Position numbers and translations under genes: made by a program
Part shown: positions 24,339 through 34,714 of the stretch, piece by piece
Layout of the letters: the number at the start of each line of letters is the position of its first letter
Numbering within the stretch: the first letter of the stretch is position 1
Notes under the pieces: model-generated
The model's input: the letters and a program-made list of their open reading frames with translations, nothing else
Database searches by the model: none
Told to the model about the DNA's origin: nothing
Source: DATBVX01 sp035263105
GTDB taxonomy: Bacteria > Pseudomonadota > Gammaproteobacteria > Steroidobacterales > Steroidobacteraceae
Assembly: GCA_035263105.1 (NCBI GenBank)
Contig: DATFRO010000066.1
Location: 1-64,000, forward strand
Direction: 5' to 3'
Length of the DNA: 64,000 bases

Positions 24339-26720
24339 TTATTGATCTCTTATCGAGGCGTTCAGCTCACGCCGCAGCCGATCCACCACCGCGACCACAA
24401 TCTGGTCTGCGTCCTGGTCGGTAAGCGTGCGGGAAGATTCTTGTAATATCAAGCCTAAAGCGACACTTTTTCGTCCAGAATCTACGCCCGCCCCCCGGTA
24501 GACGTCGAAGACACGCAGGTCGCGTAAAAGGCTTCGGGCGCCAACACTAACATGTTCACGAATCGCCGCCAGCGTGACGCCTTCATCGACCACCACGGCC
24601 AGGTCGCGCCGGATCGAGGGGAAGCGCGAAATCTCCCTGAAAACAGCTAACTTGCCCTCAATTGCTGCCGCGAGTTCGAGTTCGAACAGCACGGGCACAT
24701 ATGTCAAGTCGAGCGCGCGCACGAGTTCGGGATGCAACTCGCCCACCCAACCAACGATGCGACCGGCGTGCCGAATGCTCGCGCTGCGCCCGGGGTGCAG
24801 ACAGCCGAGCGCATCGGACGCGAACGAGAATTCGTGCGCTGAGCCTGCGAGTTCCAGCAACGCTTCCACATCGGCTCTCACATCGAAGAAGTCCACCGCG
24901 CGGCGTTTCTCGCCCCATTGCTCGGGCAGTGCCGAACCGGCCGCGAGTCCCGCCAGTGTTGGAATCTCCGTCAGCACGCCGGCCTGCTGCAGGAACCTGC
25001 GACCGGACTCGAACAATCGCACGCGATCGTGCTGGCGCCGCAGGTTCTCGCGCAGCGCCACGATCAGCCCCGGCCAGAGAGATACGCGCATCGCCGCGAG
25101 GTCGGCCGCAATCGGGTTGCTCAGCATCAGCGGAGCAATGTCGGGGAACAGTCGTCGTTGCAGCTCCGGGTCGACGAAGCTGTAGGTGATCGCCTCGAAG
25201 TAACCGCGGTCTGTGAGCAGCGTCAGCGCGCGATCGACGCTCACGCGACTCTCGGCGAGCGCCTCGAATCGCTGACGGATCTGCGCATCGACTTCCGCGA
25301 TCCGGTCAAAGCCGTAGATACGGCCGACTTCCTCGACCAGATCCGCTTCGATCGCGATGTCGAAGCGGTGCGACGGAGGAACCACCTGCCACCCATCGGA
25401 CGTCGTGCGCACCTGCATCCCCAGCGAATCGAGTATGCGGCCGGCCTCCTCGTCGGGAACCTGCGCGCCGAGCAGGCGCGCCAGGTGGCTGCGCCGCAAC
25501 GCGAGCGTGGGAGATGCCGGCAGGAAGGACTTCTCCGCGGCAACGGTGACCGGCCCTGCCTGACCACCAGCGATCTGCAACAAGAGTTCGGTGGCGCGCT
25601 CCACGGATTCTTCCTGGGCGCGCGGATCGACGCCGCGTTCGAAGCGCTGAGCGGCATCGCTCATGAGCCCATGTCGCCGGGCACAGGCGCTGATCACCGG
25701 AGGCGTGAAGAATGCAATTTCGAACAGCACTTCGCGCGTACTCTCGGTGACAGCCGTGCGTGCGCCCCCCATCACGCCTGCGAGGCCCACGGCACCAGCA
25801 CCGTCCGCAATCACCAGGTCCTCGGAGTGGAGCGAGATTTCCTCGCCGTCGAGCAGCGTCAGCTTTTCTCCCCGATGCGCCAGTCGCACGTCGATGCCGC
25901 CCTGCAACTGCGCGAGATCGTAGGCATGCATTGGCGTGCCCAGCTCGAGCATCACGTAATTGGTGACATCCACGATCGGATTGATGGCGCGCAGGCCGCC
26001 GCGCCGCAGCCGCTCGCGCAGCCACAATGGCGAGTGCGCGCGTGCATCCACACCTCGAATCACGCGTGCGACGAACTTGGCGCACGCTTTGGGTGTCGAT
26101 AGCTTGATGTGGACGTGCGCGTCGATCCGCGCGGCGGCGTGTTGCCGCGCTGGCGCGGCGAGCCGCGTGCCCATGAGCGCTGCGACTTCACGCGCCAGGC
26201 CGCGCACGCTCATCGCATCGCCGCGGTTCGGCGTCACGTTGATCTGCAGGATCGGATCATCGAGGTCCAGGACTTCGCGCAGGTCACGGCCGAGCGGCGT
26301 GACACCCGGAAGCTCGAGGATTCCCTCCTGCTCGTCGCCGAGTCCGAGCTCACGCGCGCTGCACAGCATGCCGTTCGATTCGACGTCGCGCAGTCGCGTC
26401 GCCTTGATGATCACTCCGCCCGGCAGCTGCGCACCGACCAACGCCACCGCCGAGCGCAGGCCCGCCCGCGCATTGCTCGCACCGCATACGACCTGCAAGC
26501 GATTCTTGCCGTCGGTGGTCACGCTGCACACCGACAGTTTGTCGGCCTGCGGGTGGCGCGTGCATTCGACGATCTCGCCGACCACGACATTGGAGAACGG
26601 CGGCGCTGCGGGGCTGCGTCCTTCGACCTCGAAACCCGCCATGGTCAGGCGACTGGCGAGGCTCGCCGAGTCCCACTGCGGATTCGCCCACTCGCGCAGC
26701 CAGGCTTCGCTCAGTTGCAT
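24339..26720 (-). CDS. pheT: Phenylalanyl-tRNA synthetase beta subunit
   Basis: 793 residues, a normal length. The N-terminal tRNA-binding (EMAP-like) domain spans about 40-150 (VVGEIVECTRHPQADKLSVC), then B3/B4 editing, B5, the catalytic-like core, and the FDX-ACB anticodon-binding domain at the C-terminus (ISRFPSIRRDLAVVVDEGV). With PheS it forms the alpha2beta2 enzyme that charges tRNA-Phe and edits Tyr. It follows pheS after three bases. Confidence 0.98.
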   Translation of the reverse strand: MQLSEAWLREWANPQWDSASLASRLTMAGFEVEGRSPAAPPFSNVVVGEIVECTRHPQADKLSVCSVTTDGKNRLQVVCGASNARAGLRSAVALVGAQLPGGVIIKATRLRDVESNGMLCSARELGLGDEQEGILELPGVTPLGRDLREVLDLDDPILQINVTPNRGDAMSVRGLAREVAALMGTRLAAPARQHAAARIDAHVHIKLSTPKACAKFVARVIRGVDARAHSPLWLRERLRRGGLRAINPIVDVTNYVMLELGTPMHAYDLAQLQGGIDVRLAHRGEKLTLLDGEEISLHSEDLVIADGAGAVGLAGVMGGARTAVTESTREVLFEIAFFTPPVISACARRHGLMSDAAQRFERGVDPRAQEESVERATELLLQIAGGQAGPVTVAAEKSFLPASPTLALRRSHLARLLGAQVPDEEAGRILDSLGMQVRTTSDGWQVVPPSHRFDIAIEADLVEEVGRIYGFDRIAEVDAQIRQRFEALAESRVSVDRALTLLTDRGYFEAITYSFVDPELQRRLFPDIAPLMLSNPIAADLAAMRVSLWPGLIVALRENLRRQHDRVRLFESGRRFLQQAGVLTEIPTLAGLAAGSALPEQWGEKRRAVDFFDVRADVEALLELAGSAHEFSFASDALGCLHPGRSASIRHAGRIVGWVGELHPELVRALDLTYVPVLFELELAAAIEGKLAVFREISRFPSIRRDLAVVVDEGVTLAAIREHVSVGARSLLRDLRVFDVYRGAGVDSGRKSVALGLILQESSRTLTDQDADQIVVAVVDRLRRELNASIRDQ

Positions 26721-26723
26721 GGC

Positions 26724-27746
26724 TCAGCCCGCGCCGAATTGCGCCAGGAAGCGCAAGTCGTTTTCGAAGTACAGCCGGATGTCGTTGACACCGTAGCGCA
26801 GCATCGCGAGACGCTCGATGCCCATGCCGAACGCGTATCCGGTCCAGCGTTCACTGTCGACGCCGACCGCCTGCAGGACGTTCGGGTGAACGACGCCGCA
26901 GCCCAGGACCTCGAGCCAGCCGGTCTGCTTGCACACTCTGCAGCCGGCGCCGTTGCAGAACAGGCACTCGATGTCAACCTCGGCCGAGGGCTCGGTGAAG
27001 GGAAAGTACGAGGGCCGGAAGCGAATGCCGAGCTTGCGCTCGAAGAAATGCTCCATGAAGCCGTGCAGCAGCGCCTTGAGATTCGCCAGGCTCACGTTCT
27101 CATCCACCATCAATCCCTCGATCTGGTGGAACATCGGCGTGTGCGTGATATCCGAATCCGACCGATACACGCGCCCCGGCGCGATGATGCGCAACGGCAG
27201 CGGCGACTCGCGCAGCGTGCGGATCTGCACGGGCGAGGTGTGCGTGCGCAGCAGCCTTCCGTCCGGAAAGAAGAACGTGTCCTGCATCGCGCGCGCCGGG
27301 TGATTCAGCGGAAAATTCAGTGCATCGAAGTTATGGAAGTCATCCTCGACTTCCGGTCCCTCGGCCACGCGAAAACCTGCCGCGCGGAACAGCGCCTCCG
27401 CACGCAACCGCGCGCGCGTGACCGGATGCAGCCCACCGATCCTCTGCCCGCGACCCGGCAGCGTGACGTCGATCCGCCCCGCGGCAAGCTGGGCGGCGAT
27501 CTGTGCCGACTCGAGCTCGCTGCGGCGCTTGCCGATCGCATCGCTGAGCGCCTGCTTGGCCTCGTTGATACGTTGGCCCGCGGCCGGACGTTGCTCCGCC
27601 GGCAGACGTCCGAGCGACTTGAGCTGCTCGGTGATGATGCCCGTCTTGCCCAGCACCCGAACCCGGATCAGTTCGAGTGCCGGCAAGTCGCCCGCCCGGG
27701 CGATCTCACCCAGCGTCCGCTCGACGATGGCGGGCAGCTCGGCCAC
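26724..27746 (-). CDS. pheS: Phenylalanyl-tRNA synthetase alpha subunit
   Basis: 340 residues with class II motifs: motif 2 region GRVYRSDSDITHTPMFHQIEG, then FRPSYFPFTEPSAEVDI and the C-terminal GYAFGMGIERLAML of motif 3. A C-x2-C-x4-C-x2-C set (CLFCNGAGCRVC) is the cysteine-rich loop common in bacterial PheS. The GTG start directly abuts the rplT stop (TGA-GTG), so translation is probably coupled to L20. No pheM-like leader peptide or attenuator is present between rplT and pheS. Confidence 0.97.
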   Translation of the reverse strand: MAELPAIVERTLGEIARAGDLPALELIRVRVLGKTGIITEQLKSLGRLPAEQRPAAGQRINEAKQALSDAIGKRRSELESAQIAAQLAAGRIDVTLPGRGQRIGGLHPVTRARLRAEALFRAAGFRVAEGPEVEDDFHNFDALNFPLNHPARAMQDTFFFPDGRLLRTHTSPVQIRTLRESPLPLRIIAPGRVYRSDSDITHTPMFHQIEGLMVDENVSLANLKALLHGFMEHFFERKLGIRFRPSYFPFTEPSAEVDIECLFCNGAGCRVCKQTGWLEVLGCGVVHPNVLQAVGVDSERWTGYAFGMGIERLAMLRYGVNDIRLYFENDLRFLAQFGAG

Positions 27747-28109
27747 TCAGGCCGCTTCCAGTGCCGCCTTCGCCTTCTCGGCGATGGCGCCGAACGCTGC
27801 GGAATCATTCACGGCGATGTCCGCCAGCATCTTGCGGTCGATGTCGATCCCGGCCTTGCCGAGGCCGTTGATGAGGCGGCTGTACGACAGGCCGTGGATG
27901 CGCGCGGCCGCATTGATGCGGGCGATCCACAGCGCGCGGAAGTCGCGCTTCTTCAGCCGCCGGCCGCGGTAGGCGTACTGGCCCGCCTTGATCACCGCCT
28001 GCTTGGCGGCACGGATGACCTTGCGCCGGGCGTTGTAGTAGCCCTTCGCCTTCTTGAGAATCTTCTTGTGACGGCGTCCTGCAATGACGCCGCGCTTGAC
28101 TCGCGCCAT
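27747..28109 (-). CDS. rplT: 50S ribosomal protein L20
   Basis: 120 residues, very basic, starting MARVKRGVIAGRRHKKILKK, with the conserved RAAKQAVIKAGQYAYRGRR block. L20 is an early assembly protein of the 50S subunit and, in E. coli, the translational repressor of rpmI-rplT. It follows rpmI with a 30-base gap. Confidence 0.98.
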   Translation of the reverse strand: MARVKRGVIAGRRHKKILKKAKGYYNARRKVIRAAKQAVIKAGQYAYRGRRLKKRDFRALWIARINAAARIHGLSYSRLINGLGKAGIDIDRKMLADIAVNDSAAFGAIAEKAKAALEAA

Positions 28110-28139
28110 GACTCACTCTCCTCGAAAAAAAAGGACGAC

Positions 28140-28334
28140 TCAGCTGTGCGGCATCATCTGCTTCACGCGATCGACATCGGTCTTGTGGACCATCATGCCG
28201 GTGGCGAGCTGACGCTTCCGCTTGCTGGACTTGCTGGTGAGTTTGTGACGTCGATGGGACTGGCCGCGCTTGAAGCCTTTCGCCGTCTTGCGAAAACGCT
28301 TCGCCGCCGCCCGGTGAGTTTTCAACTTGGGCAT
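28140..28334 (-). CDS. rpmI: 50S ribosomal protein L35
   Basis: 64 residues, MPKLKTHRAAAKRFRKTAKG at the start and LATGMMVHKTDVDRVKQMMP at the end, typical of L35. It lies between infC and rplT as expected. A 111-base leader separates it from infC; an AAAGAGG Shine-Dalgarno stands directly before the start. Confidence 0.98.
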   Translation of the reverse strand: MPKLKTHRAAAKRFRKTAKGFKRGQSHRRHKLTSKSSKRKRQLATGMMVHKTDVDRVKQMMPHS

Positions 28335-28445
28335 CGATCTTTACCTCTTTCATATAGCCCGATCACAAGTGGCGCTCCGAATCACCGGCGCGCCGCCGCT
28401 ACGGGCGGTGCGATCAACGGTCCCGCCGGGGGACCGGGCGATCGC
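28335..28445 (-). promoter_or_regulatory. infC-rpmI intercistronic leader, possible L20 control site
   Basis: The 111 bases upstream of rpmI hold GC-rich inverted repeats, the clearest being GGTCCC/GGGACC at 28435-28419. In E. coli L20 represses rpmI by binding folded RNA in this region. Position and structure agree; the sequence does not show the actual L20 site. A TATATG hexamer near 28352 might also be a -10. Confidence 0.35.
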
Positions 28446-28964
28446 TCACTTCTTTTTCGGTGCAAACAGCATCACCATCTGCTTGCCCTCCATCAGCGGC
28501 TGCTGCTCGACCATGGCATGTCCTGCCAGGTCCTGCTGCACGCGATCGAGGAGCTTGCGTCCGATGTCCTGATGCACCATTTCTCGGCCGCGGAAACGTA
28601 ACGTCACCTTGGCCTTGTCGCCTTCGGACAGGAACCTGACGAGGTTGCGCAGCTTGACCTGGTAGTCAGCCTCCTCGGTCCCCGGTCGAAACTTCACTTC
28701 CTTGATGTGTATCGTTTTCTGCTTGCGCCGCGCGGAATGGGCTTTCTTGTTCTGCTCGAACAAGTATTTTCCGAAGTCCATGATGCGGCACACCGGAGGT
28801 TCGGCAGTCGGCGAGACTTCGACCAGATCCAGTTCCGCCGCAGTGGCCATCTGCAGGGCCTCGTTGCGGGTCATCACTCCGGCCTGACCGCCATCAGCGT
28901 CTATGACGCGCACCGACGGAGCGGAGATCTCTTCATTGCGCCTGACGCGCTTAGCTGTCGCGAT
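28446..28964 (-). CDS. infC: Translation initiation factor IF-3 (AUC start)
   Basis: 172 residues. IF-3 prevents early 50S joining and checks start codons. Conserved blocks are AEPPVCRIMDFGKYLFEQNK, IHIKEVKFRPGTEEADYQVK and RFRGREMVHQDIG. No ATG, GTG or TTG is available at the correct place: the thrS TGA lies in the same frame at 28970-28968, and the first GTG (28913) would cut the conserved RRNEEISAPSVR start. The only sensible start is ATC at 28964, eight bases after GGAGG (28977-28973). E. coli infC uses AUU in the same way for self-regulation. Confidence 0.95.
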   Translation of the reverse strand: MATAKRVRRNEEISAPSVRVIDADGGQAGVMTRNEALQMATAAELDLVEVSPTAEPPVCRIMDFGKYLFEQNKKAHSARRKQKTIHIKEVKFRPGTEEADYQVKLRNLVRFLSEGDKAKVTLRFRGREMVHQDIGRKLLDRVQQDLAGHAMVEQQPLMEGKQMVMLFAPKKK

Positions 28965-28977
28965 ACTTCAATCCTCC
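28962..28977 (-). promoter_or_regulatory. infC ribosome binding site with AUC start codon
   Basis: GGAGG (28977-28973), eight bases, ATC (28964-28962). The thrS stop TGA (28970-28968) sits between them. A strong Shine-Dalgarno in front of a rare start codon is the arrangement that lets IF-3 repress its own mRNA. Confidence 0.85.
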
Positions 28978-30896
28978 AAAACAGTTCGGCCGCGGCTCGC
29001 GACTTCGCGGGACAGACGCTGAGCGAGCTCATCGAGCGGCATCGTTCCGAGGTCTTTCCCGTTGCGCGTGCGCACGGCCAGAGAGTTCGATTCGACTTCC
29101 CTATCACCCGCCACCAGAAGGTACGGGATGCGCTGCAACGTGTGCTCGCGGATTTTAAAGCCCACCTTCTCGTTTCGCAAATCTGTTTCGACCCGAAGCC
29201 CCTGATTTTTCAGGATTTCAGTGGCGTGTCGCGCGTATTGCGCCTGTTTCTCCGTGATATTGAGAACGACGGCCTGCACCGGCGCGAGCCAACTGGGCAA
29301 TCGGCCCGCGTGATGTTCGATCAGGATCCCCAGGAAGCGCTCGAGCGATCCGAAAATGGCCTGATGCAACATGATCGGCGTGTGTTTCTGACTGTCCTCG
29401 CCGATGTAGGTTGCGCCCAGTCGACCGGGCATGTTGAGGTCCACCTGCAGCGTCCCGCACTGCCAATCGCGGCCGATCGCATCGCGCAGTACGAATTCGA
29501 GTTTCGGTCCGTAAAAGGCCCCCTCGCCCGGGTTGAGTTCGCAGGTGATCCCCGCGGCCTGCGCCGCGGCGCGCAGCGCCGATTCAGCGCGGTCCCAGGT
29601 GGCGTCGTCGCCGACGCGCTGCGGCGGCCGATCCGCGAACTTCACACGGACTTCATCGAAGCCGAAATCCCTGTAGATCGACATCAGCAGGTTGATCACC
29701 GCCGCCGATTCGGGGGCGACCTGCTCGGTTGTGCAGAAAATGTGTGCGTCGTCCTGGGTGAACGCTCGCACACGCATCAGCCCGTGCAGCGCACCCGAGG
29801 GCTCGTAACGATGCAGCTTGCCGAACTCGGCGAGGCGCACCGGCAGCTCCCGGTAGCTGCGCAATCCGTGCTTGAAGATCTGAATGTGGCCCGGGCAGTT
29901 CATCGGCTTGATCGCATACACGCGCTCATCGGGCGTGCGCGTCAGATACATGTTCTCGCCGAACTTCTCGAGATGGCCTGACTGCTGCCAGAGGCTCACG
30001 TCCATCATCTCGGGCGCATTCACCTCGGTGAAGCCCGCCCCTGCCTGCCGTTCGCGCATGTAACGGATGAGGGCCTGGAACACTGTCCAGCCCTTCGGAT
30101 GCCAGAAGACGGCGCCCGGCGCCTCTTCCTGGAAATGGAACAGGTCCTGTTCCTTGCCGATGCGACGGTGGTCGCGCTTCTCCGCTTCCTCGAGCCGGTG
30201 CAGGTATTCCTTCAGCGACTTCTCATCCGCCCAGGCGGTGCCGTAGATCCGCTGCAACATCTCGTTGCGTGAATCACCGCGCCAGTAGGCGCCCGCGACC
30301 TTCATCAGCTTGAACGCCTTGAGCTTGCCGGTACTCGGAACATGCGGCCCGCGGCACAGGTCGATGAAATCGCCTTGCCCATACAGGCTGATTTCCTCGT
30401 CCGCGGGAATCGAGGCGATGATCTCAGCCTTGTAGACCTCGCCTTGCTTGCGGAAGAAGTCGACCGCCGCGTCGCGTGCCATGACGGTGCGGTTCACCTT
30501 GAGGTCCGCATGCGCGATCTCGCGCATCCGCGCCTCGATCGCGGCCAGATCCTCCGGCGTAAACGGCCGCTTGAACGCGAAGTCGTAATAGAAACCGTCT
30601 TCGATCACCGGTCCGATCGTCACCTGTGCATCCGGAAACAACTGCTTCACGGCCTGCGCCAGCAGGTGTGCGGTCGAATGGCGGATCACCTCGAGTCCTT
30701 CCGGGTCCCGATCGGTGACGATGTTGAGCTGCGCGTCGTCAGCGATCACGAACGAGGTGTCAACGATCCTGCCATTGACTTTGCCGGCGAGCGCCGCGCG
30801 CCGCAGGCCCGCGCCAATGCTGCCCGCGACCTCATCCACCGTTACCGGTCGGTCGAAGTGCTTCTGACTGCCATCGGGCAAGGTGATGACTGGCAT
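28968..30896 (-). CDS. thrS: Threonyl-tRNA synthetase
   Basis: 642 residues from ATG 30896, the same length as the E. coli enzyme; a longer frame would run into the terminator hairpin. It has a TGS domain (1-62), the editing domain, the class II catalytic core with the zinc-site motif MNCPGHIQIF, and the C-terminal anticodon domain. It charges tRNA-Thr. It heads the thrS-infC-rpmI-rplT-pheST-ihfA operon, with infC beginning in the same frame four bases after the stop. Confidence 0.97.
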   Translation of the reverse strand: MPVITLPDGSQKHFDRPVTVDEVAGSIGAGLRRAALAGKVNGRIVDTSFVIADDAQLNIVTDRDPEGLEVIRHSTAHLLAQAVKQLFPDAQVTIGPVIEDGFYYDFAFKRPFTPEDLAAIEARMREIAHADLKVNRTVMARDAAVDFFRKQGEVYKAEIIASIPADEEISLYGQGDFIDLCRGPHVPSTGKLKAFKLMKVAGAYWRGDSRNEMLQRIYGTAWADEKSLKEYLHRLEEAEKRDHRRIGKEQDLFHFQEEAPGAVFWHPKGWTVFQALIRYMRERQAGAGFTEVNAPEMMDVSLWQQSGHLEKFGENMYLTRTPDERVYAIKPMNCPGHIQIFKHGLRSYRELPVRLAEFGKLHRYEPSGALHGLMRVRAFTQDDAHIFCTTEQVAPESAAVINLLMSIYRDFGFDEVRVKFADRPPQRVGDDATWDRAESALRAAAQAAGITCELNPGEGAFYGPKLEFVLRDAIGRDWQCGTLQVDLNMPGRLGATYIGEDSQKHTPIMLHQAIFGSLERFLGILIEHHAGRLPSWLAPVQAVVLNITEKQAQYARHATEILKNQGLRVETDLRNEKVGFKIREHTLQRIPYLLVAGDREVESNSLAVRTRNGKDLGTMPLDELAQRLSREVASRGRTVLED

Positions 30897-30917
30897 CGTC
30901 TGCGGATCACTCGCAAT

Positions 30918-30949
30918 AAAAAAAGGGCGCTCCCGCACGAGAGCCGCCC
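30918..30949 (-). terminator. Terminator-like hairpin between tRNA-Val and thrS
   Basis: On the minus strand GGGCG (30949-30945) pairs with CGCCC (30929-30925), CTC with GAG inside, with one bulged G, then TTTTTTT (30924-30918). It stands 11 bases after tRNA-Val. It also leaves only 21 bases before the thrS ATG, so it may act as an attenuator or operator of thrS. The loop includes CGT, the sequence of a tRNA-Thr anticodon. Confidence 0.7.
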
Positions 30950-30959
30950 TTCGTCTTTC

Positions 30960-31034
30960 TGGTGGGCGCGGCTGGGATCGAACCAGCGACCCTCGCCTTG
31001 TCGAGGCGATGCTCTACCGCTGAGCTACGCGCCC
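30960..31034 (-). tRNA. tRNA-Val (GAC)
   Basis: 75 bases on the minus strand: acceptor GGGCGCG with CGCGCCC, D arm GCTCAGC..., anticodon stem TCGCC/GGCGA around TCGACAA (anticodon GAC), T loop TTCGATC, discriminator A, encoded CCA. It lies between uvrB and thrS. Confidence 0.97.
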
Positions 31035-31042
31035 GTCCTGTC

Positions 31043-31075
31043 AAAAAAGGGGCGCCAAAGATACTGAACGGCCCC
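31043..31075 (-). terminator. Probable uvrB terminator
   Basis: On the minus strand GGGGC (31075-31071) pairs with GCCCC (31053-31049) over a long loop, followed by TTTTTT (31048-31043). It starts 16 bases after the uvrB stop and ends nine bases before tRNA-Val. The stem is short, so efficiency may be partial. Confidence 0.5.
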
Positions 31076-31090
31076 GGGCGGCGCAAGCAA

Positions 31091-33112
<2,022 letters not shown>

Positions 33113-33182
33113 GAGTGCGCGATGCGCGGACGGGGCGAAAGCCCTAAAATACGCGCGGCTTCAAATCTCGCGGTGGTGAAAA

Positions 33183-34394
33183 GTGAGTGTACCAGTCTCG
33201 CGACGCGTTCAGCGTGTCAAACCCTCTCCGACTCTGGCCGTGACTGCGCGCGCCGCGCGCCTCAAGGCCGAGGGGCACGACGTCATCGGTCTTGGCGCGG
33301 GCGAACCCGACTTCGATACGCCGACTCACATCCAGGATGCCGGGGTCGCAGCCATTCGTTCGGGCTTCACGCGTTACACGGCGGTCGAAGGGATCAACGA
33401 GCTCAAGGACGCCATCATCGGCAAGTTCAAGCGCGACAATGGTCTCGAATACTCGCGCGCGCAGGTCCTGGTCTCGAGCGGTGCCAAGCAGACGATCTAC
33501 AACCTTTGCGCGGCCATCCTGGATCCCGAGGATGAGGCGATCATCCCGGCACCGTACTGGGTTTCGTACCCGGACATGGTGTTGCTCTCCGACGGCACGC
33601 CGGTCACGGTATTTGCGGGCGCGGAACAGGGCTACAAGATCACTGCGGCTCAGCTCGCGGCCGCCATCACGCCGAAAACGCGCCTGTTCCTGCTGAACAG
33701 CCCGTGCAATCCGACCGGCGCCGCGTACACCCGCGCGGAACTCATCGCCCTCGGCAAGGTGCTGCTGGCACATCCACGCGTTGTGATCGGCACCGACGAC
33801 ATGTACGAGCACATTTACTGGGGCTCGGAGCCCTTCTGCAGTCTGCTCACGGCTGTGCCCGAGCTCTATGACCGTACGGTGACGATCAACGGCTGTTCGA
33901 AGTCCTACGCCATGACCGGTTGGCGTCTTGGCTATTGTGGCGGACCGCAGGAGGTCATCACGGCCATGGCGACCATCCAGGGCCAGTCGACCTCGAACGC
34001 CTCGAGCATCAGCCAGAAGGCGGCAACGGTCGCGCTCAACAGCGATCAGAGCGGCGTCGCCCGGATGAACAAGGAGTTCAAGGCCCGCCATGATTTCATC
34101 GTGCAGGGGCTCAACACCCTGCCGGGAGTCAGTTGCCTCCCGGGTGCCGGCACGTTCTATGCGTTCGCGGACGTGCGCAAGGCGATGCTTGCGACCAACT
34201 GCAAGGATGACGGCGCTTTCGCCGAGTACCTGCTGCAGAACGGCGGCGTTGCAGTCGTGCCCGGTACCGGGTTCGGGGCTCCCGGACACGTACGCCTGTC
34301 CTTCGCCTGCAGCATGGCGACGCTCGAAGACGCGCTGGAGCGCATGCGACGTTGCCTCGCTGGTGGCGCTGTGAACCGGGTCAAGACGGCGTAA
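33183..34394 (+). CDS. Class I aminotransferase (aspartate aminotransferase type)
   Basis: 403 residues from GTG 33183. It is a PLP fold type I enzyme of the Ib aspartate aminotransferase type: GLGAGEPDFDTP near the start, NSPCNPTGAAY in the cofactor region, the Schiff-base Lys240 in NGCSKSYAMTGWRLGY, and C-terminal Arg in HVRLSFACS. It transfers the amino group between aspartate (or aromatic amino acids) and 2-oxoglutarate. The Pseudomonas gene at this place is the PA3139 aminotransferase. Compared with most family members SPxNPTG has Cys (SPCNPTG). Confidence 0.93.
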   Translation: MSVPVSRRVQRVKPSPTLAVTARAARLKAEGHDVIGLGAGEPDFDTPTHIQDAGVAAIRSGFTRYTAVEGINELKDAIIGKFKRDNGLEYSRAQVLVSSGAKQTIYNLCAAILDPEDEAIIPAPYWVSYPDMVLLSDGTPVTVFAGAEQGYKITAAQLAAAITPKTRLFLLNSPCNPTGAAYTRAELIALGKVLLAHPRVVIGTDDMYEHIYWGSEPFCSLLTAVPELYDRTVTINGCSKSYAMTGWRLGYCGGPQEVITAMATIQGQSTSNASSISQKAATVALNSDQSGVARMNKEFKARHDFIVQGLNTLPGVSCLPGAGTFYAFADVRKAMLATNCKDDGAFAEYLLQNGGVAVVPGTGFGAPGHVRLSFACSMATLEDALERMRRCLAGGAVNRVKTA

Positions 34395-34413
34395 ATCTGC
34401 GGCCGGGCCGCGG

Positions 34414-34442
34414 TTGACGGCCCCGGTTCGCTCAAGGAGAAT
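34414..34442 (+). promoter_or_regulatory. Promoter of tRNA-Asn
   Basis: TTGACG (34414-34419, 5 of 6), 17 bases, GAGAAT (34437-34442, 4 of 6), then the GC-rich discriminator TCGCCGCC typical of stable-RNA promoters under stringent control. Transcription would start about ten bases before the tRNA. Confidence 0.6.
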
Positions 34443-34458
34443 TCGCCGCCTTTCCGGT

Positions 34459-34534
34459 TCCGCCGTAGCTCAGCCGGTAGAGCGAGGGACTGTTAATCCC
34501 CAGGTCGGAGGTTCGAGTCCTCCCGGCGGAGCCA
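34459..34534 (+). tRNA. tRNA-Asn (GTT)
   Basis: 76 bases: acceptor TCCGCCG with CGGCGGA, D arm GCTCAGCCGGTAGAGC, anticodon loop CTGTTAA (anticodon GTT), T loop TTCGAGT, discriminator G and encoded CCA. A tRNA-Asn at this position borders the O-antigen locus in Pseudomonas aeruginosa (from memory). Confidence 0.97.
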
Positions 34535-34643
34535 TCCTCTCATCGGTATTTTTCCGCTGGCGCAGTCACACTGGAATGCGGATACTGTGCTCACAGAATT
34601 CCAACCGGCACGTCAACGCCCGACGAACTTCGCAACATCTTCC

Positions 34644-34670
34644 GCGACCGGCGGCCTCAGCCGCGGTCGC
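34644..34670. repeat. GC-rich inverted repeat upstream of the H1-like gene
   Basis: GCGACCG-G-CGGC (34644-34655) pairs with GCCGCGGTCGC (34660-34670, via CTCA loop), 11 pairs with one bulged G. No U-run follows on either strand. It lies 45 bases before the ATG of the histone-like gene and may fold in its leader RNA. Confidence 0.5.
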
Positions 34671-34714
34671 ATTTGGACGATCCGCCTTACGCAATTCAAG
34701 TAAAGGGGTCAGAC

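Noticed and set aside
26109..28601. 830-codon plus-strand frame opposite pheT, pheS, rplT and rpmI
   Set aside because: It spans four well-known genes on the other strand and their junctions; no ribosome site or recognisable domain.
31039..31044. Perfect TTGACA on the minus strand before tRNA-Val
   Set aside because: At 17 bases downstream lies the tRNA body with AGCGGT instead of a -10; it is more likely part of the terminator U-run context.
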